A program made the translations under genes and the position numbers. Shown here piece after piece: positions 1 to 9,526 of a stretch of 64,000 nucleotides of DNA. Each line of letters opens with the position of its first letter. The stretch's first letter is position 1. The notes below the pieces were generated by a model. It was not told where the DNA came from and ran no database searches. It was given only the letters and a program-made list of their open reading frames with translations. This stretch comes from Sphingobium sp. AS12 (GTDB lineage: Bacteria; Pseudomonadota; Alphaproteobacteria; Sphingomonadales; Sphingomonadaceae): contig NZ_JAHRGM010000076.1 of the NCBI RefSeq assembly GCF_019097845.1, forward strand, positions 62,001-126,000. Direction: 5' to 3'.

Positions 1-620
1 CCGAACGGACCCAGCTGCTCGCCGCGATCAGCCATGACATCCAGACCCCGCTCACCCGGCTGCGGCTGCGGCTGGAACTGGTGGAGAATGTGGAGTTGCG
101 CGCGCGTCTGCTCGCCGATCATGAAGCGATGCAGCGGCTGGTGCGCGAAGGGCTGGATCTGGCCAGCAGTACCGAGGCGCGGGAGGAGTGGTCGGTCATC
201 GACATCGACTCGCTGCTCGCCAGCATGGCCGAAGATGCGGAGGAGCTTGGCGCGCCGGTGCGATTCCTGACCGGCTGCGGCGGGACTGTCCGGGTCAAGC
301 CCAATGCGCTGACCCGCTGTATCGCCAATCTGGTCGATAATGCGGTACGCTATGGCGGCAGCGCCGACATCGGGTGCGCGCGGGCAGGCGGGCGGGTGCT
401 GATTCAAATCCGCGACCATGGACCGGGCATCCCCGCCGACCGGCTCGACCAGATGTTTGAACCCTTCACGCGCGGCGCTACCGGTCAGCCGGGCGGACGC
501 ACCGGGACCGGCATAGGCCTCACCATCGCCCGATCCCTCGCCATGAGTTTCGAGGCGTCGGTGCGGCTGCGCAATGCCGATGATGGCGGCCTGATCGCCA
601 TCATCGACATGAAGGCATGA
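1..620 (+). CDS. Sensor histidine kinase, C-terminal part (cut by window start)
   Basis: The reading frame is open from base 3 and lacks its N-terminus. It begins inside the dimerisation/phosphoacceptor domain: the H-box SHDIQTPLTRLRL is at bases 30-68, with the phosphorylated His at about base 33. The ATPase domain follows, with N-box CIANLVDNAVRYGG, G1 box DHGPGIP and G2 box GTGIGL. Such kinases autophosphorylate on His and pass the phosphate to a response regulator, which would lie to the left of the window. The layout resembles the EnvZ type. The sensed signal cannot be inferred because the sensor region is missing. Confidence 0.9.
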   Translation, partial: ERTQLLAAISHDIQTPLTRLRLRLELVENVELRARLLADHEAMQRLVREGLDLASSTEAREEWSVIDIDSLLASMAEDAEELGAPVRFLTGCGGTVRVKPNALTRCIANLVDNAVRYGGSADIGCARAGGRVLIQIRDHGPGIPADRLDQMFEPFTRGATGQPGGRTGTGIGLTIARSLAMSFEASVRLRNADDGGLIAIIDMKA

Positions 621-623
621 AGC

Positions 624-1007
624 CTATTTCGCTTCGGCCTTGAGATAGGCGATCAGATTGGCGCGGTCGGCAGCCTGCGGCACGCCGGCAAAGGCCATGC
701 GGTTACCCGGAACAAGGGCATTGGGCTTGGTCAGGAATGTGTCGAGCGTCTTGGCGTCCCAGCGGATCTTGGCCTTCTGCATCGCGGGCGAGTAAGTGAA
801 GCCTGCCACCGTGCCCGATGTACGGCCGAACAGACCCGCCAGATTCGGTCCCATTTTCTTGGGTCCAGCCTTGACGTCATGGCACAGCGCGCAACGGGCG
901 AACACGATCTTGCCCTTGGCGGCATCGCCCGCCTGGGCCAGCGCTGGCGTGGCGGCCATTGCGACCATGGCGATTGTCAGTCCGGTCAAACTCCGCGCGA
1001 TTGTCAT
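624..1007 (-). CDS. Periplasmic class I cytochrome c (c2-like)
   Basis: A 127-residue protein with a cleavable signal peptide ending near ALAQA (residue 26). It has a single haem-binding motif CALCH at residues 39-43 and a likely axial Met at about residue 104 (GNRMAFAG). Size, motif placement and the GPNLAGLFGR stretch fit the mitochondrial/c2-type soluble cytochromes that carry electrons between respiratory complexes in the periplasm. It converges on the kinase gene with only 3 bases between the stop codons and has no obvious operon partner. The specific partner oxidase is not visible. Confidence 0.9.
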   Translation of the reverse strand: MTIARSLTGLTIAMVAMAATPALAQAGDAAKGKIVFARCALCHDVKAGPKKMGPNLAGLFGRTSGTVAGFTYSPAMQKAKIRWDAKTLDTFLTKPNALVPGNRMAFAGVPQAADRANLIAYLKAEAK

Positions 1008-1307
1008 GCTTCAACTCATCCCTTCATTCTGCCGCCGATTCTTCATCAACGTGCGATGATCTCCCTATGGCAGTCCGAATGTGAACGGTGATTGAAGCAT
1101 GTTCGCCACCGCAGCAAAGCCGACTGCCAGCGGCATGGATGTATCATGGAGTTTCCGCAGGGCAACCGGACTTTGCAAGTGTGCGGTGATGAGCCAGTGG
1201 CAAAGGAGGGCCACACGGTCGCCCGCATACCCCGCCTGCCGAAAATCGACGCAGATAAAGTTTGATAACAAGGATTATGTTAAATCATATATCATCTGCG
1301 CCTATGT
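1008..1307. other. Gene-free stretch upstream of the cytochrome c gene
   Basis: No supportable coding region. The short open frames here have no start signals and no recognisable protein character. An AT-rich patch at about 1255-1300 contrasts with the GC-rich surroundings and could hold the cytochrome promoter or the end of the mmsA transcript. I found no convincing -35/-10 pair or terminator hairpin. Confidence 0.4.
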
Positions 1308-2807
1308 TCAGCTCATCGTCGGGATAACGAAACTCTGGTCCGTCACCGCGCCGCCGCTCGGCCAGCGCTGGGTGATCGTCTTGACCCGCGTATAGAAACG
1401 CACCCCATCCATGCCATATTGGTTCATGTCGCCAAAGCCAGACCGCTTCCAGCCGCCAAAGCTGTGATAGCTGACCGGTACCGGGATCGGCACGTTGATG
1501 CCGACCATGCCGACCTCGACATTGGCGCAGAATTTGCGCGCATAGTCGCCATTGCGGGTAAAGATCGCGACGCCATTGCCATATTGATGTCTGGTCGGAT
1601 AGCTCAGCGCCTCCTCGAACGTCTGCGCCCGCACCATCTGCAACACCGGGCCGAAAATCTCCTCATTATAGCTTTTCATGTCCGGCTTCACATGGTCGAG
1701 CAAAGTGGGCGCGAGGAAGAAGCCTTCCTCAAAGCCCTGCAACGCAAAGCCGCGCCCGTCGATGACAAGTTCAGACCCTTCATCAACCGCCATCTGAATA
1801 TAGTTTTCAATCCGTGCCTTATGGGCCGAACTGACCACCGGACCATAATGGGCGTCGGGGTCGCTCGGCACGCCGACGCGCAGGCCCGCAATCCCGGTTT
1901 CCAGCTTGGCCCGCAGCGCCACTGCCGTCGCTTCCCCCACCGGCACCACCACCGGCAACGCCATGCAACGCTCGCCCGCCGATCCATAAGCCGCGCCCAA
2001 TATGTCCGCGACCGCCTGGTCCAGATCGGCGTCTGGCATGACGATGCCATGATTCTTCGCCCCGCCCATGCACTGCATCCGCTTGCCGTTCGATGCGCCA
2101 CGGCCATAGACATATTGGGCGATGTCGGACGACCCGACAAAGCTTACCGCGCGGATCGCCGGATTGTCGAGGATCGCGTCCACCACCTGCTTGTCGCCAT
2201 GGATGACGTTCAGGATGCCTGCGGGCAGCCCCGCCTCCATCGCCAGTTCCGCCAGCCGCACCGGCACCGACGGGTTCCGTTCGGAGGGTTTCAGGATGAA
2301 CGCATTGCCGCACGCGATCGCTGGCGCGAACATCCACATCGGGATCATCGCGGGGAAGTTGAACGGGGTGATCCCCGCCGCGATGCCGATCGGCTGGCGC
2401 ATCGAATAGACGTCGATCCCCGGCCCCGCACCTTCGGTATATTCACCCTTCAGCAGGTGCGGGATGCCACAGGCAAATTCCACCACGTCCAGCCCGCGCT
2501 GAATGTCGCCCTTGGAATCCGAATGGACCTTGCCATGCTCGGCCGACAGCATTTCGGCCAGTTCATCCATATGCTTTTCGATGAGCGCCTTGAGATTGAA
2601 CATCACTCGCGCCCGCCGCTGCGGGTTCATGGCGGCCCAGGCTGGCTGCGCCGCCTGCGCATTGGCGACCGCCGCATCCAGTTCGGTGGGATCGGACAGG
2701 CGAACCTGCGCCTGCACCTTGCCGGTGGCGGGATCGAACACGTCGCCCAGCCGGGTGGAGGTCGATGTCTGATGTTGGCCGCCGATGAAATTGTCGATGA
2801 TGCGCAT
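1308..2807 (-). CDS. mmsA: Methylmalonate-semialdehyde dehydrogenase (CoA-acylating)
   Basis: A 499-residue protein of the aldehyde dehydrogenase superfamily. MmsA converts methylmalonate or malonate semialdehyde plus CoA and NAD to propionyl- or acetyl-CoA, in valine and myo-inositol breakdown. The catalytic Cys is at about residue 281 (SAGERCMALP) and the oxyanion Asn at about 150 (TPFNFP). The usual Glu motif ELGGK is replaced by GGAKNH, typical of CoA-acylating MMSDH. An upstream extension to 2981 is open, but the start at 2807 matches family length (about 500) and has a GAGGG-like ribosome site. The gene diverges from the acyl-CoA synthetase. Confidence 0.93.
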   Translation of the reverse strand: MRIIDNFIGGQHQTSTSTRLGDVFDPATGKVQAQVRLSDPTELDAAVANAQAAQPAWAAMNPQRRARVMFNLKALIEKHMDELAEMLSAEHGKVHSDSKGDIQRGLDVVEFACGIPHLLKGEYTEGAGPGIDVYSMRQPIGIAAGITPFNFPAMIPMWMFAPAIACGNAFILKPSERNPSVPVRLAELAMEAGLPAGILNVIHGDKQVVDAILDNPAIRAVSFVGSSDIAQYVYGRGASNGKRMQCMGGAKNHGIVMPDADLDQAVADILGAAYGSAGERCMALPVVVPVGEATAVALRAKLETGIAGLRVGVPSDPDAHYGPVVSSAHKARIENYIQMAVDEGSELVIDGRGFALQGFEEGFFLAPTLLDHVKPDMKSYNEEIFGPVLQMVRAQTFEEALSYPTRHQYGNGVAIFTRNGDYARKFCANVEVGMVGINVPIPVPVSYHSFGGWKRSGFGDMNQYGMDGVRFYTRVKTITQRWPSGGAVTDQSFVIPTMS

Positions 2808-2943
2808 GATGCCCTCGCATGAACTGATCGGCTGCCCATAAAGGAGGATCGGACGCATCGAAATATCGCTGCTATTTTGATCGCCGGGACGGTGGATTGC
2901 CACCCCGCTTGCCCGTGCCGCCATACTCCCGCATTTCTGCGCC

Positions 2944-4551
2944 ATGCCCGAAATCGCTTCCCCCCGGCGCACGACGCCCACCGGCTGGTCCGTCCGCCGC
3001 GACGATGCCTTGGCGGCGCAGGCCTATAAGGACGGCTGGTGGCAGGCGGAGACCGCCGCCGACGCGCTGGTCCGCGCGGCCCGCGACACACCCGACCGCA
3101 TCCTGCTGATCGACGGCGACACCAGCCTGACCGCCGCCACCCTCCACGCGCAGGCCACCCGCCTGGCGCAGGCGATGCTTGCCCGCTTCGCACCGGGCAG
3201 CGCCATCTCGTTCATGCTGCCCAACTGGCATGAAGCCGCGATCATCTACATGGGCGCGACGCTCGCGGGCATGGTCGCCAACCCGATCCTGCCCTCGCTG
3301 CGCGATCATGACCTGCGCTTCATCCTCGCTGACCTCAACAGCGCGATGATCTTCATCCCGGCAAGCTTTCGCGGCAATGATTATGCCGCGATGCTCACCC
3401 GCGTCACCCCGGCGCTGGAAAGTCCGCCCGCCGTCATCGTCCTGCGCGGGGATGCTGGCCAGCACATCGCCTTTGCCGACCTGCTGGCAGAAACGGACGA
3501 CGCGCCGTTCCCGACCGTCGATCCCGATGATGTCCGCATGGTTATGTATACCAGCGGCACTACCGGACGGCCCAAGGGCGTCCTCCACAGCCATAACAGC
3601 ATCAACGCGCTGATCCGCCAGATCGGCCGACACTGGCTGGTCGAACCGGGCGACCATTTCCTCGTTCCCTCCCCTGTCAGCCATATTGGCGGGTCGATCT
3701 ACGCCTTTGAAACCCCGCTGCTGCTGGGCACGACCGCGATCCTGATGGAATATTGGAACCCCGATGAGGCCGTCGCCATCATCACCGCCCGGCATTGCAC
3801 CCATATGGCCGGGGCGACCCCCTTCCTCCAGCATCTGCTGGCCTCGGCCCGCGCCGCAGAGACGCACCTGCCCGATCTCAAACTCTTCATCTGCGGCGGC
3901 GCATCGGTCCCGCCCAGCCTGATCCGCGACGCTGCCGCCTATTTCGACAAGGCGATCGTCAGCCGCGTCTATGGCTCTACCGAATTGCCGGTCACCACTG
4001 TCGGCGTGATCGACCCCGCCGACCGCGATCATGCCGCCGATACCGATGGCCGCGCTGGCATCGCCACCATCCGCATCGCCCCGGACGGCGAAATCCGCGC
4101 ACGCGGGCCACAGATGATGGTCGGCTATCTCCATCCGGAGGATGAGGAAGGCAGCTTCGACGCGGACGGCTATTACCGTAGCGGCGACCAGGGCGCATGG
4201 ATCGACGGCGACCATCTGGTCGTCACGGGCCGGATTAAGGATCTCATCATCCGCAATGGCGAAAATATCGCGCCCAAGGAGATTGAGGATCTACTGATCG
4301 GTCATCCCGGCATCCTTGAAATCGCCATCGTCGGCATCCCCGATCCGCGCACCGGCGAACGCGCTGTCGCGGTCATCGTGCCGAGCGGCGACGCAACCCC
4401 GGACGTTCCCGCCATCGCCGATTTTCTTGGCCAGCACGGCGTCGCCCGCTTCAAATATCCCGAAAGCGTCGTGCTCCGGGATGCCCTGCCCAAAAATGAC
4501 GCGGGCAAAGTGCTGAAGGCGGCCATCCGCGCGACGCTGACGGCATCCTAG
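2944..4551 (+). CDS. AMP-forming acyl-CoA synthetase, cyclohexanecarboxylate-CoA ligase-like
   Basis: A 535-residue ANL-superfamily enzyme that activates a carboxylic acid as an acyl-adenylate and transfers it to CoA. The phosphate-binding loop MYTSGTTGRPKG is at about residues 200-211. The A5-type YGSTE motif, the hinge region YRSGDQGAWIDGDHLVVTGR and the C-terminal catalytic Lys in DAGKVLK are present. Overall it resembles the medium-chain or alicyclic acid ligases (AliA-like); the substrate is not fixed by sequence. The last 4 bases overlap the tail of the convergent GH43 gene. Proximity to mmsA suggests acyl-CoA catabolism, but the two genes are divergent. Confidence 0.85.
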   Translation: MPEIASPRRTTPTGWSVRRDDALAAQAYKDGWWQAETAADALVRAARDTPDRILLIDGDTSLTAATLHAQATRLAQAMLARFAPGSAISFMLPNWHEAAIIYMGATLAGMVANPILPSLRDHDLRFILADLNSAMIFIPASFRGNDYAAMLTRVTPALESPPAVIVLRGDAGQHIAFADLLAETDDAPFPTVDPDDVRMVMYTSGTTGRPKGVLHSHNSINALIRQIGRHWLVEPGDHFLVPSPVSHIGGSIYAFETPLLLGTTAILMEYWNPDEAVAIITARHCTHMAGATPFLQHLLASARAAETHLPDLKLFICGGASVPPSLIRDAAAYFDKAIVSRVYGSTELPVTTVGVIDPADRDHAADTDGRAGIATIRIAPDGEIRARGPQMMVGYLHPEDEEGSFDADGYYRSGDQGAWIDGDHLVVTGRIKDLIIRNGENIAPKEIEDLLIGHPGILEIAIVGIPDPRTGERAVAVIVPSGDATPDVPAIADFLGQHGVARFKYPESVVLRDALPKNDAGKVLKAAIRATLTAS

Positions 4552-6134
4552 AGCGCCCGGAACCGGAAATTGCGGAACCGTGCCTCGCCCGGACCCGCCG
4601 CATAGAGGCCGGGCCGCAGCATCAGAAATCCGCCGCGCACATTATGGTGATAGCCCGACACTTCCATCCCCCGGTCGAAGCGGCTCCATGTCCGCCCGCC
4701 GTCACCACTCAGATGATAGGCGATGATATGGTGGCGATTGGTCACCTTCATCGTCAGCTTGCGGCCATGGGGATTGGCGGGGCGGCCCCGCTCCATGCCA
4801 TATTGGTGGGTGACGAAGCGCGTTTCGTCAAAGCCCAGCCCGCAATACAGCTTGTCGTCGTAAAAGAGCAGCAGCCCTGCCGTCCCGCCCGGCGCAATCT
4901 CGATATCGCACTGAAATTCATAGGACGGGTCGCCCGCGATCAGCAGCAGTGGTGACGAATTGACCGGCGCGGTCCCACGCCCTTTCAGTACCAGCGCGCC
5001 CTTGTCCACCCGCGCCCGGCTGGCCTCGTCCGGCGCTGGTCGAAAGAAATTCCACTTCGCGCCCAGATTGAGCGTCGCAAAATCGTCCGACAGCGCCATG
5101 CCATGCGGAACCGCCCTACCTCCCCGCGGCTTCGCGATCGGCTGCGACAGATCGCCCCCGGTCATGCGGAACCAGCCATCCGCCGTCCACTCGACCGGAT
5201 CGAGCAAGGTCTGCCGCCCCAACGTCCACAGCCCATTTTCAAAGCCATGATAGACGGCCCACCAGCTGCCGTCCGGTGCCTCTACCAGACTGGCATGGCC
5301 GCGCGACCACCAGCGTTCGGACAGGCTTTGCGTCCGCACCAGCGGATTGCCGGGATGCTGCTCCCATGGCCCATGGATCGAACGGGATCGCGCCGCGATC
5401 ACCATATGCCCGGTCGGCGGCCCCGCCGTCCCGCCCACGGCGGTCAGCATATAGAACCAGCCGCCATGCCGATGGATTTTCGGGCCTTCCGGTGAAAAGC
5501 CCTCGACATCCCAGGTATCGGGATAGCGCCAGGGATCATAGACATGCTCGACCGCGCCAACCGTGGACAGCCCGTCCTCGCTCAGGCGGATACGGTCCCC
5601 GCCCGACAGGAACAGCCAGCGGCTGCCATCCTCCCCCACCGCATGGCAAGGGTCGATATGATCATGGAGTTTCAGGTCGATCGGCTCGCTCCACGGCCCG
5701 TCGATGCTGTCCGCATGGATGACGAAGATGCTGTTCGGACTGGCCTTGACCGGGATATAGATGAAGTAGCGGCCCTCATGCTTCTCCAGGCTGACCGCCC
5801 ATACCGACCCGATATTCTTGGTGAGTGCCGCCCCACGCGGCTGCCAGTTGATCAGGTCCCGGCTATGCCAGATGGTGACGCCCGGATAGCTGTCGAACGT
5901 CGAAAAGGTCATATAATAATCCGCCCCATCCTTCAGGATGGCGGGATCGGGCCGGTCGCCCGAAATCAGCGGATTAAGGAAACGCCCGTCGCCAAGGTCC
6001 GCGATACGCTGATTGTCGAAACCGCGCTTCCAGTCGGTCGCCGCCGGGGACGCCGCGGCCGCTTCCGTACCCAGCAAGGCCAGCGCACTCCCGACCAGCC
6101 CACCCGTCATCGCATCGCGTCGGCTGATCGTCAT
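4548..6134 (-). CDS. Exported glycoside hydrolase family 43 protein (xylosidase/arabinofuranosidase type)
   Basis: A 528-residue protein with an N-terminal Tat-like signal (SRRDAMTGGLVGSALAL) and a five-bladed-propeller GH43 domain. The three conserved acids are visible: Asp in RPDPAIL (about residue 63, general base), Asp in HIDPCHA (about 161, pKa modulator) and Glu in the EGFSPEGPK stretch (about 216, general acid). Residues about 340-528 form a beta-sandwich like that found at the C-terminus of GH43 beta-xylosidases. It should release xylose or arabinose from plant polysaccharide side chains in the periplasm or outside. It lies downstream of the TonB-dependent receptor on the same strand, after a terminator. 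Confidence 0.87.
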   Translation of the reverse strand: MTISRRDAMTGGLVGSALALLGTEAAAASPAATDWKRGFDNQRIADLGDGRFLNPLISGDRPDPAILKDGADYYMTFSTFDSYPGVTIWHSRDLINWQPRGAALTKNIGSVWAVSLEKHEGRYFIYIPVKASPNSIFVIHADSIDGPWSEPIDLKLHDHIDPCHAVGEDGSRWLFLSGGDRIRLSEDGLSTVGAVEHVYDPWRYPDTWDVEGFSPEGPKIHRHGGWFYMLTAVGGTAGPPTGHMVIAARSRSIHGPWEQHPGNPLVRTQSLSERWWSRGHASLVEAPDGSWWAVYHGFENGLWTLGRQTLLDPVEWTADGWFRMTGGDLSQPIAKPRGGRAVPHGMALSDDFATLNLGAKWNFFRPAPDEASRARVDKGALVLKGRGTAPVNSSPLLLIAGDPSYEFQCDIEIAPGGTAGLLLFYDDKLYCGLGFDETRFVTHQYGMERGRPANPHGRKLTMKVTNRHHIIAYHLSGDGGRTWSRFDRGMEVSGYHHNVRGGFLMLRPGLYAAGPGEARFRNFRFRAL

Positions 6135-6159
6135 AGGGCGCTCCTTATCAAAAACTCAT

Positions 6160-6240
6160 CCTCCCCTTGCAGGGGCGGTGGATGGCCGAAGGCCAGACGG
6201 AGGGTTGTCACCCTGTCGACCGAACGACAGCCCTCCTCCT
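6160..6240. repeat. Mosaic palindromic intergenic repeat
   Basis: The stretch contains short nested hairpins, including CCTCCCCTTGCAGGGG and GGCCGAAGGCC, in the gap between the GH43 gene and the receptor. It resembles small dispersed palindromic repeats seen between genes of sphingomonads, and shares the CTCCC..TTC/G..GGGAG theme with the long inverted repeat at 14807-14896. A genome-wide copy count would be needed to prove that it is dispersed. Confidence 0.5.
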
Positions 6241-6250
6241 TCAACAACAG

Positions 6251-6283
6251 AAAAACCGGGCCGCCCGTGCAGAGGCGGCCCGG
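6251..6283 (-). terminator. Rho-independent terminator of the TonB-dependent receptor gene
   Basis: On the minus strand a perfect 10-bp GC stem (CCGGGCCGCC / GGCGGCCCGG, plus-strand 6256-6265 and 6274-6283) with an 8-base loop is followed by five T residues (A run 6251-6255). It starts 10 bases after the receptor stop codon and should largely separate that transcript from the downstream GH43 gene. Confidence 0.85.
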
Positions 6284-6292
6284 CCATGAGCC

Positions 6293-9139
6293 TTACATCT
6301 TGAACCGCGCGCCCACCTGGAACGTGCGCCCGTAATGCAGTTGCTCATAATTGCGATTGGCATCCAGATCGGTGTAACGATCGCGATATTCATCGGTCAG
6401 GTTGATGCCCTCCAGCGACAGCTCGATCCAGTCGGTCAGCTTGTAGCGCATCGACGCATCGACGTTGATCGTGCTGTTATAGCCCTCGAACACGTTGCCG
6501 GTGCCGCTATTCTGGTCGATATAGCCGCTGCGATAGCTGGCCGACACACGCGCGCTGAACTTCTCATCCTCATAATAGAGTGTTCCGTTGAAGGCGCGCT
6601 TGGACAGGCCGAACAGGGTTGCGCTGCGGACCGCTGCAATATTGCCGCCGCCCGGCACCACCGCCGGACCCGACACCGTATAATCGGCGCTCGATTGCAC
6701 GAAGGTCGCATTCACGATCCCGCCAAAATGCGACAGGAAACCGGGCAGGAAGGTGAAGGGCGCCTGCACCGACAATTCGATGCCCTTCAGGCTTGCCCCG
6801 CTGCCGTTGACGATCGTACCGATCGCCCAGCCTTCGGCCCGTTCGGGCTGGCCGGCGGCAGGCGAACTTGGCGGGATGACCGACAGCGGCAGGCCAGTGG
6901 ACGCGAATGTCCCGTTGATCGTCTGGCCAATCGGGAAGCTCTGCACATCCTTCTTGAACACCGCGACCGATGCGATGGACTGCGGCGCGAAATACCATTC
7001 CAGTGCCAGGTCATAAGCGGTCGCGCGGAACGGGTTGAGGTTTGGATTACCGAAATTGACCCGGTAATTGAACCCGTCGACCGATCCACCCGGCGTCAGA
7101 TTACCCAGCGATGGCCGCGTCATCACATCGGCCGCCGACGCGCGCACCACAAAGTCGGGATGCGGGAAGAAGGCGATGTTCATCGCTGGCAACCAGTCCT
7201 CATAGGATCGCGACACGCCAACCAGCGTACCATTATTGAGGCCGGTCGAACTCTGATCGGTCTTGACGTAGCGGATGCCCGCATTGGCCGCATATTCCAG
7301 CCCGAAAATATCGCCCTTGGCGTCGAACTGGAGATAACCGCCGGTCGTTTTTTCCACCACGCCGCGCGTATTGCCCGCGTCGATCGCAGCGGTGCGATCA
7401 TACAGGTTGGTAAAGTCCGTACCCGCCGCCAGATTGGGCACCAGCCATTGCGTCGTTGTTCCCGCTGGGGCATCCGCACCCTTGAGCGTAAACATCTCCG
7501 CCAGCGCCGCCGTCACAGGGAAGCCATAGACCGCGCTCGGACCAAAGGCCGACGTCGGCGAACAGGCCAGCGTCCCCAGCACCCGGTCCACGCCGCCATT
7601 GCCGCACACCACCGTATCGCGGCTAAAGCCTGCCGTATCGAAGGAGAAACGGCGATAGACCGCACCCGCCTTGACCGTGAACCCTTCCGTCACGTCCCAT
7701 TCGGTGCGCAACTGCATCGTGCGGAACTTGTTGATGGTCGACGACGGCCGGTCGCGGATTTCGGCCAGCTGGAAATTGGCGGGATCGGTGACGCTGGTGC
7801 CGAATGTCAGCACCGGGCGCTTCATATTGCTATAGTCGTACTGATAGCCCTGCGCATCGCGGTCATCGAACACCAATGTGGTTTCGACCGGGATGGACGC
7901 ATCCGACTTGGAAAAACCGCCGAGCAGGGTGAAGCGGAAACTATCGCCAACATCCTGATCCCAGCTGCCGCCCAACTGGTAGAATTTCGTCTGCGACTTG
8001 CGCAGATAATGTTCGGTCCGCACCCAGGCGTCGTTCAGCGTCGCGGAAATCAGGTTGTTGTTGCTGTCGTAAACCGGGTTCACGACATTGATCGAGCGCT
8101 CGTTCGACCGCAACAGCACTTCGCCCCATTTCTCCTCGCGCGTCTCGCGGAAGCGGGAGAACAGGCCATCGATCGAAACCTTGGTCGCGTCCGAAGGCGA
8201 CCACTGGATCGACCCGGTCACGCCCAGACGCTCACGCTCCTGCGCAATTTCGCCATAGCGCGGAATACGCGGGTGGAAGGCCAGCGCTGCCCTGTCGCAA
8301 CCGGCGCTCGGCACATAGGTGCCGCCGCTATTGGGCGCGGTGAAGCAGTTGACGCCATCGACACTGTCGAACCGCGCCTGCGACCAGCGCACCGTATTAT
8401 TGCCCATCTGGAGCGTATCGAGCTTGGAATAGGCCGCAGACAGCGCCACGCCCCATTGCCCGTCGGGCGATTTCCACGACAGCAAACCGGCGGCGCGCGG
8501 CCCCCATTTTTTGCTGAGGTCATTATAGGAACCCGTCGCCGATCCGACGAAAGTGAAGCCATCCTTCCCGGCAAGCGGATTGCCGGTGTTCAGATCCACC
8601 ACCGCGCCCAGCGATCCTTCGTCGAGCGAGGCTTCGGCGGTCTTGTGGACCACCAGCGAGCTGAACAGTTCGGACGCGAACACGTTGAAATCGAACGCGC
8701 GGTCGCGGTTGGCGCTGGCGCCATCGGTCGAGGTCGCAACGGTTTCCATGCCGTTCACGCGCACACGGGTAAATTGCGCGCCCAGACCGCGCACCGTGAT
8801 CGCCCGGCCTTCGCCGCCGTCGCGCTGGATCGAGATGCCCGGAATACGCTGCAACGATTCCGCCAGATTCTGATCGGGAAATTTCGCAATATCTTCCGCC
8901 ACGATCGCATCGACCGATCCGACCGACTGGCGCTTCAGGTTGATCGCCGCGCCCAGCGACTGGCGGAAACCGGTGACGACAATGTCGGCAACATCGCCCT
9001 CGTCCGCACTTTGTGCCGGACCTTGCGGCACATCCTGCGCCAGCACCGCCGTCGGCATCGCCAGCATGATCGCCGCGACGCTCGCCCCGGCCAGCCAGCG
9101 CTGCACGCCGCCCTGATTATTGCCCTTCCGAATCTGCAC
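6293..9139 (-). CDS. TonB-dependent receptor for polysaccharide fragments (Xanthomonas/Caulobacter type)
   Basis: A 948-residue outer-membrane receptor. The signal peptide ends near AVLAQ (about residue 34), a TonB box DIVVTG follows at about 51, then the plug domain with LAESLQRIPGISIQRDGG and ITVRGLG, then a long beta-barrel ending in Met after an aromatic-rich last strand (FQVGARFKM). The plug motifs fit the large Xanthomonas/Caulobacter receptor family, often tied to plant glycan uptake. GTG at 9139 is chosen as start because AAGGAG sits 7 bases upstream; the frame is open further but carries no better site. A LacI-type operator lies in its upstream region. Its neighbours suggest oligogalacturonides or arabino-oligosaccharides as ligand. 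Confidence 0.92.
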   Translation of the reverse strand: MQIRKGNNQGGVQRWLAGASVAAIMLAMPTAVLAQDVPQGPAQSADEGDVADIVVTGFRQSLGAAINLKRQSVGSVDAIVAEDIAKFPDQNLAESLQRIPGISIQRDGGEGRAITVRGLGAQFTRVRVNGMETVATSTDGASANRDRAFDFNVFASELFSSLVVHKTAEASLDEGSLGAVVDLNTGNPLAGKDGFTFVGSATGSYNDLSKKWGPRAAGLLSWKSPDGQWGVALSAAYSKLDTLQMGNNTVRWSQARFDSVDGVNCFTAPNSGGTYVPSAGCDRAALAFHPRIPRYGEIAQERERLGVTGSIQWSPSDATKVSIDGLFSRFRETREEKWGEVLLRSNERSINVVNPVYDSNNNLISATLNDAWVRTEHYLRKSQTKFYQLGGSWDQDVGDSFRFTLLGGFSKSDASIPVETTLVFDDRDAQGYQYDYSNMKRPVLTFGTSVTDPANFQLAEIRDRPSSTINKFRTMQLRTEWDVTEGFTVKAGAVYRRFSFDTAGFSRDTVVCGNGGVDRVLGTLACSPTSAFGPSAVYGFPVTAALAEMFTLKGADAPAGTTTQWLVPNLAAGTDFTNLYDRTAAIDAGNTRGVVEKTTGGYLQFDAKGDIFGLEYAANAGIRYVKTDQSSTGLNNGTLVGVSRSYEDWLPAMNIAFFPHPDFVVRASAADVMTRPSLGNLTPGGSVDGFNYRVNFGNPNLNPFRATAYDLALEWYFAPQSIASVAVFKKDVQSFPIGQTINGTFASTGLPLSVIPPSSPAAGQPERAEGWAIGTIVNGSGASLKGIELSVQAPFTFLPGFLSHFGGIVNATFVQSSADYTVSGPAVVPGGGNIAAVRSATLFGLSKRAFNGTLYYEDEKFSARVSASYRSGYIDQNSGTGNVFEGYNSTINVDASMRYKLTDWIELSLEGINLTDEYRDRYTDLDANRNYEQLHYGRTFQVGARFKM

Positions 9140-9285
9140 GTTCCGCTCCTTCCCTGTTGTCGATACCCGTCCGGCCCTATCGGCGAACGGGGCATGGTCT
9201 ATCGGCAGGATCAGGGGCGAATCGTCTCGCTTGCGCCCTCTCCTGCCCGTGCCGCCGCCAGCTGTTGCTGGTCCGTTGGCGACAC

Positions 9286-9301
9286 TGGAAACCGGTGTCA
9301 T
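9286..9301 (-). promoter_or_regulatory. LacI-type operator, receptor side
   Basis: The minus strand reads ATGACACCGGTTTCCA, identical over 16 bases to the site at 16923-16938 and a variant of the perfect palindrome GACACCGGTGTC. It sits 11 bases downstream of a candidate -10 element and in front of the receptor gene, a position suited to repression. Confidence 0.8.
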
Positions 9302-9311
9302 AACCGAAGCC

Positions 9312-9341
9312 ATAAATGCGCGCCGTGTTTCCGGCTGTCAA
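9312..9341 (-). promoter_or_regulatory. Candidate promoter of the TonB-dependent receptor gene
   Basis: On the minus strand a perfect TTGACA (-35) occupies 9341-9336. A weak -10 follows after 17-18 bases (CATTTA or ATTTAT at about 9318-9312). The operator at 9286-9301 lies directly downstream. The -10 match is poor, so the assignment is tentative. Confidence 0.45.
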
Positions 9342-9456
9342 TATAGGGGGGACGATTATTGTTGGATGATGGCCGCATTGCCACAGTCGTCGCAATTTTC
9401 GCCTAGCTGCTCGCCCATTATATCGCCCATGGGGGTAGGGGCGGGAAGGATTGCCG

Positions 9457-9468
9457 GACACCGGTGTC
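9457..9468. promoter_or_regulatory. LacI-type operator, pectate lyase side
   Basis: A perfect 12-bp palindrome GACACCGGTGTC lies 58 bases upstream of the lyase ATG at 9527. It is identical in core to the kduI site at 15782-15793. It overlaps the upstream-extended open frame of the lyase, which argues for the downstream start of that gene. Confidence 0.82.
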
Positions 9469-9526
9469 ACAAGAGACTTGCGACAGATGGCATGCAATGG
9501 CACACCCATGGCCAAAGAGAGGAACC

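Noticed and set aside
6335..9346. A 1003-codon open frame on the plus strand opposite the TonB-dependent receptor
   Set aside because: It is antisense to a receptor with complete signal peptide, TonB box, plug and barrel motifs. Its product is rich in Arg, His and Ile with no domain, as expected from codon bias in GC-rich DNA.
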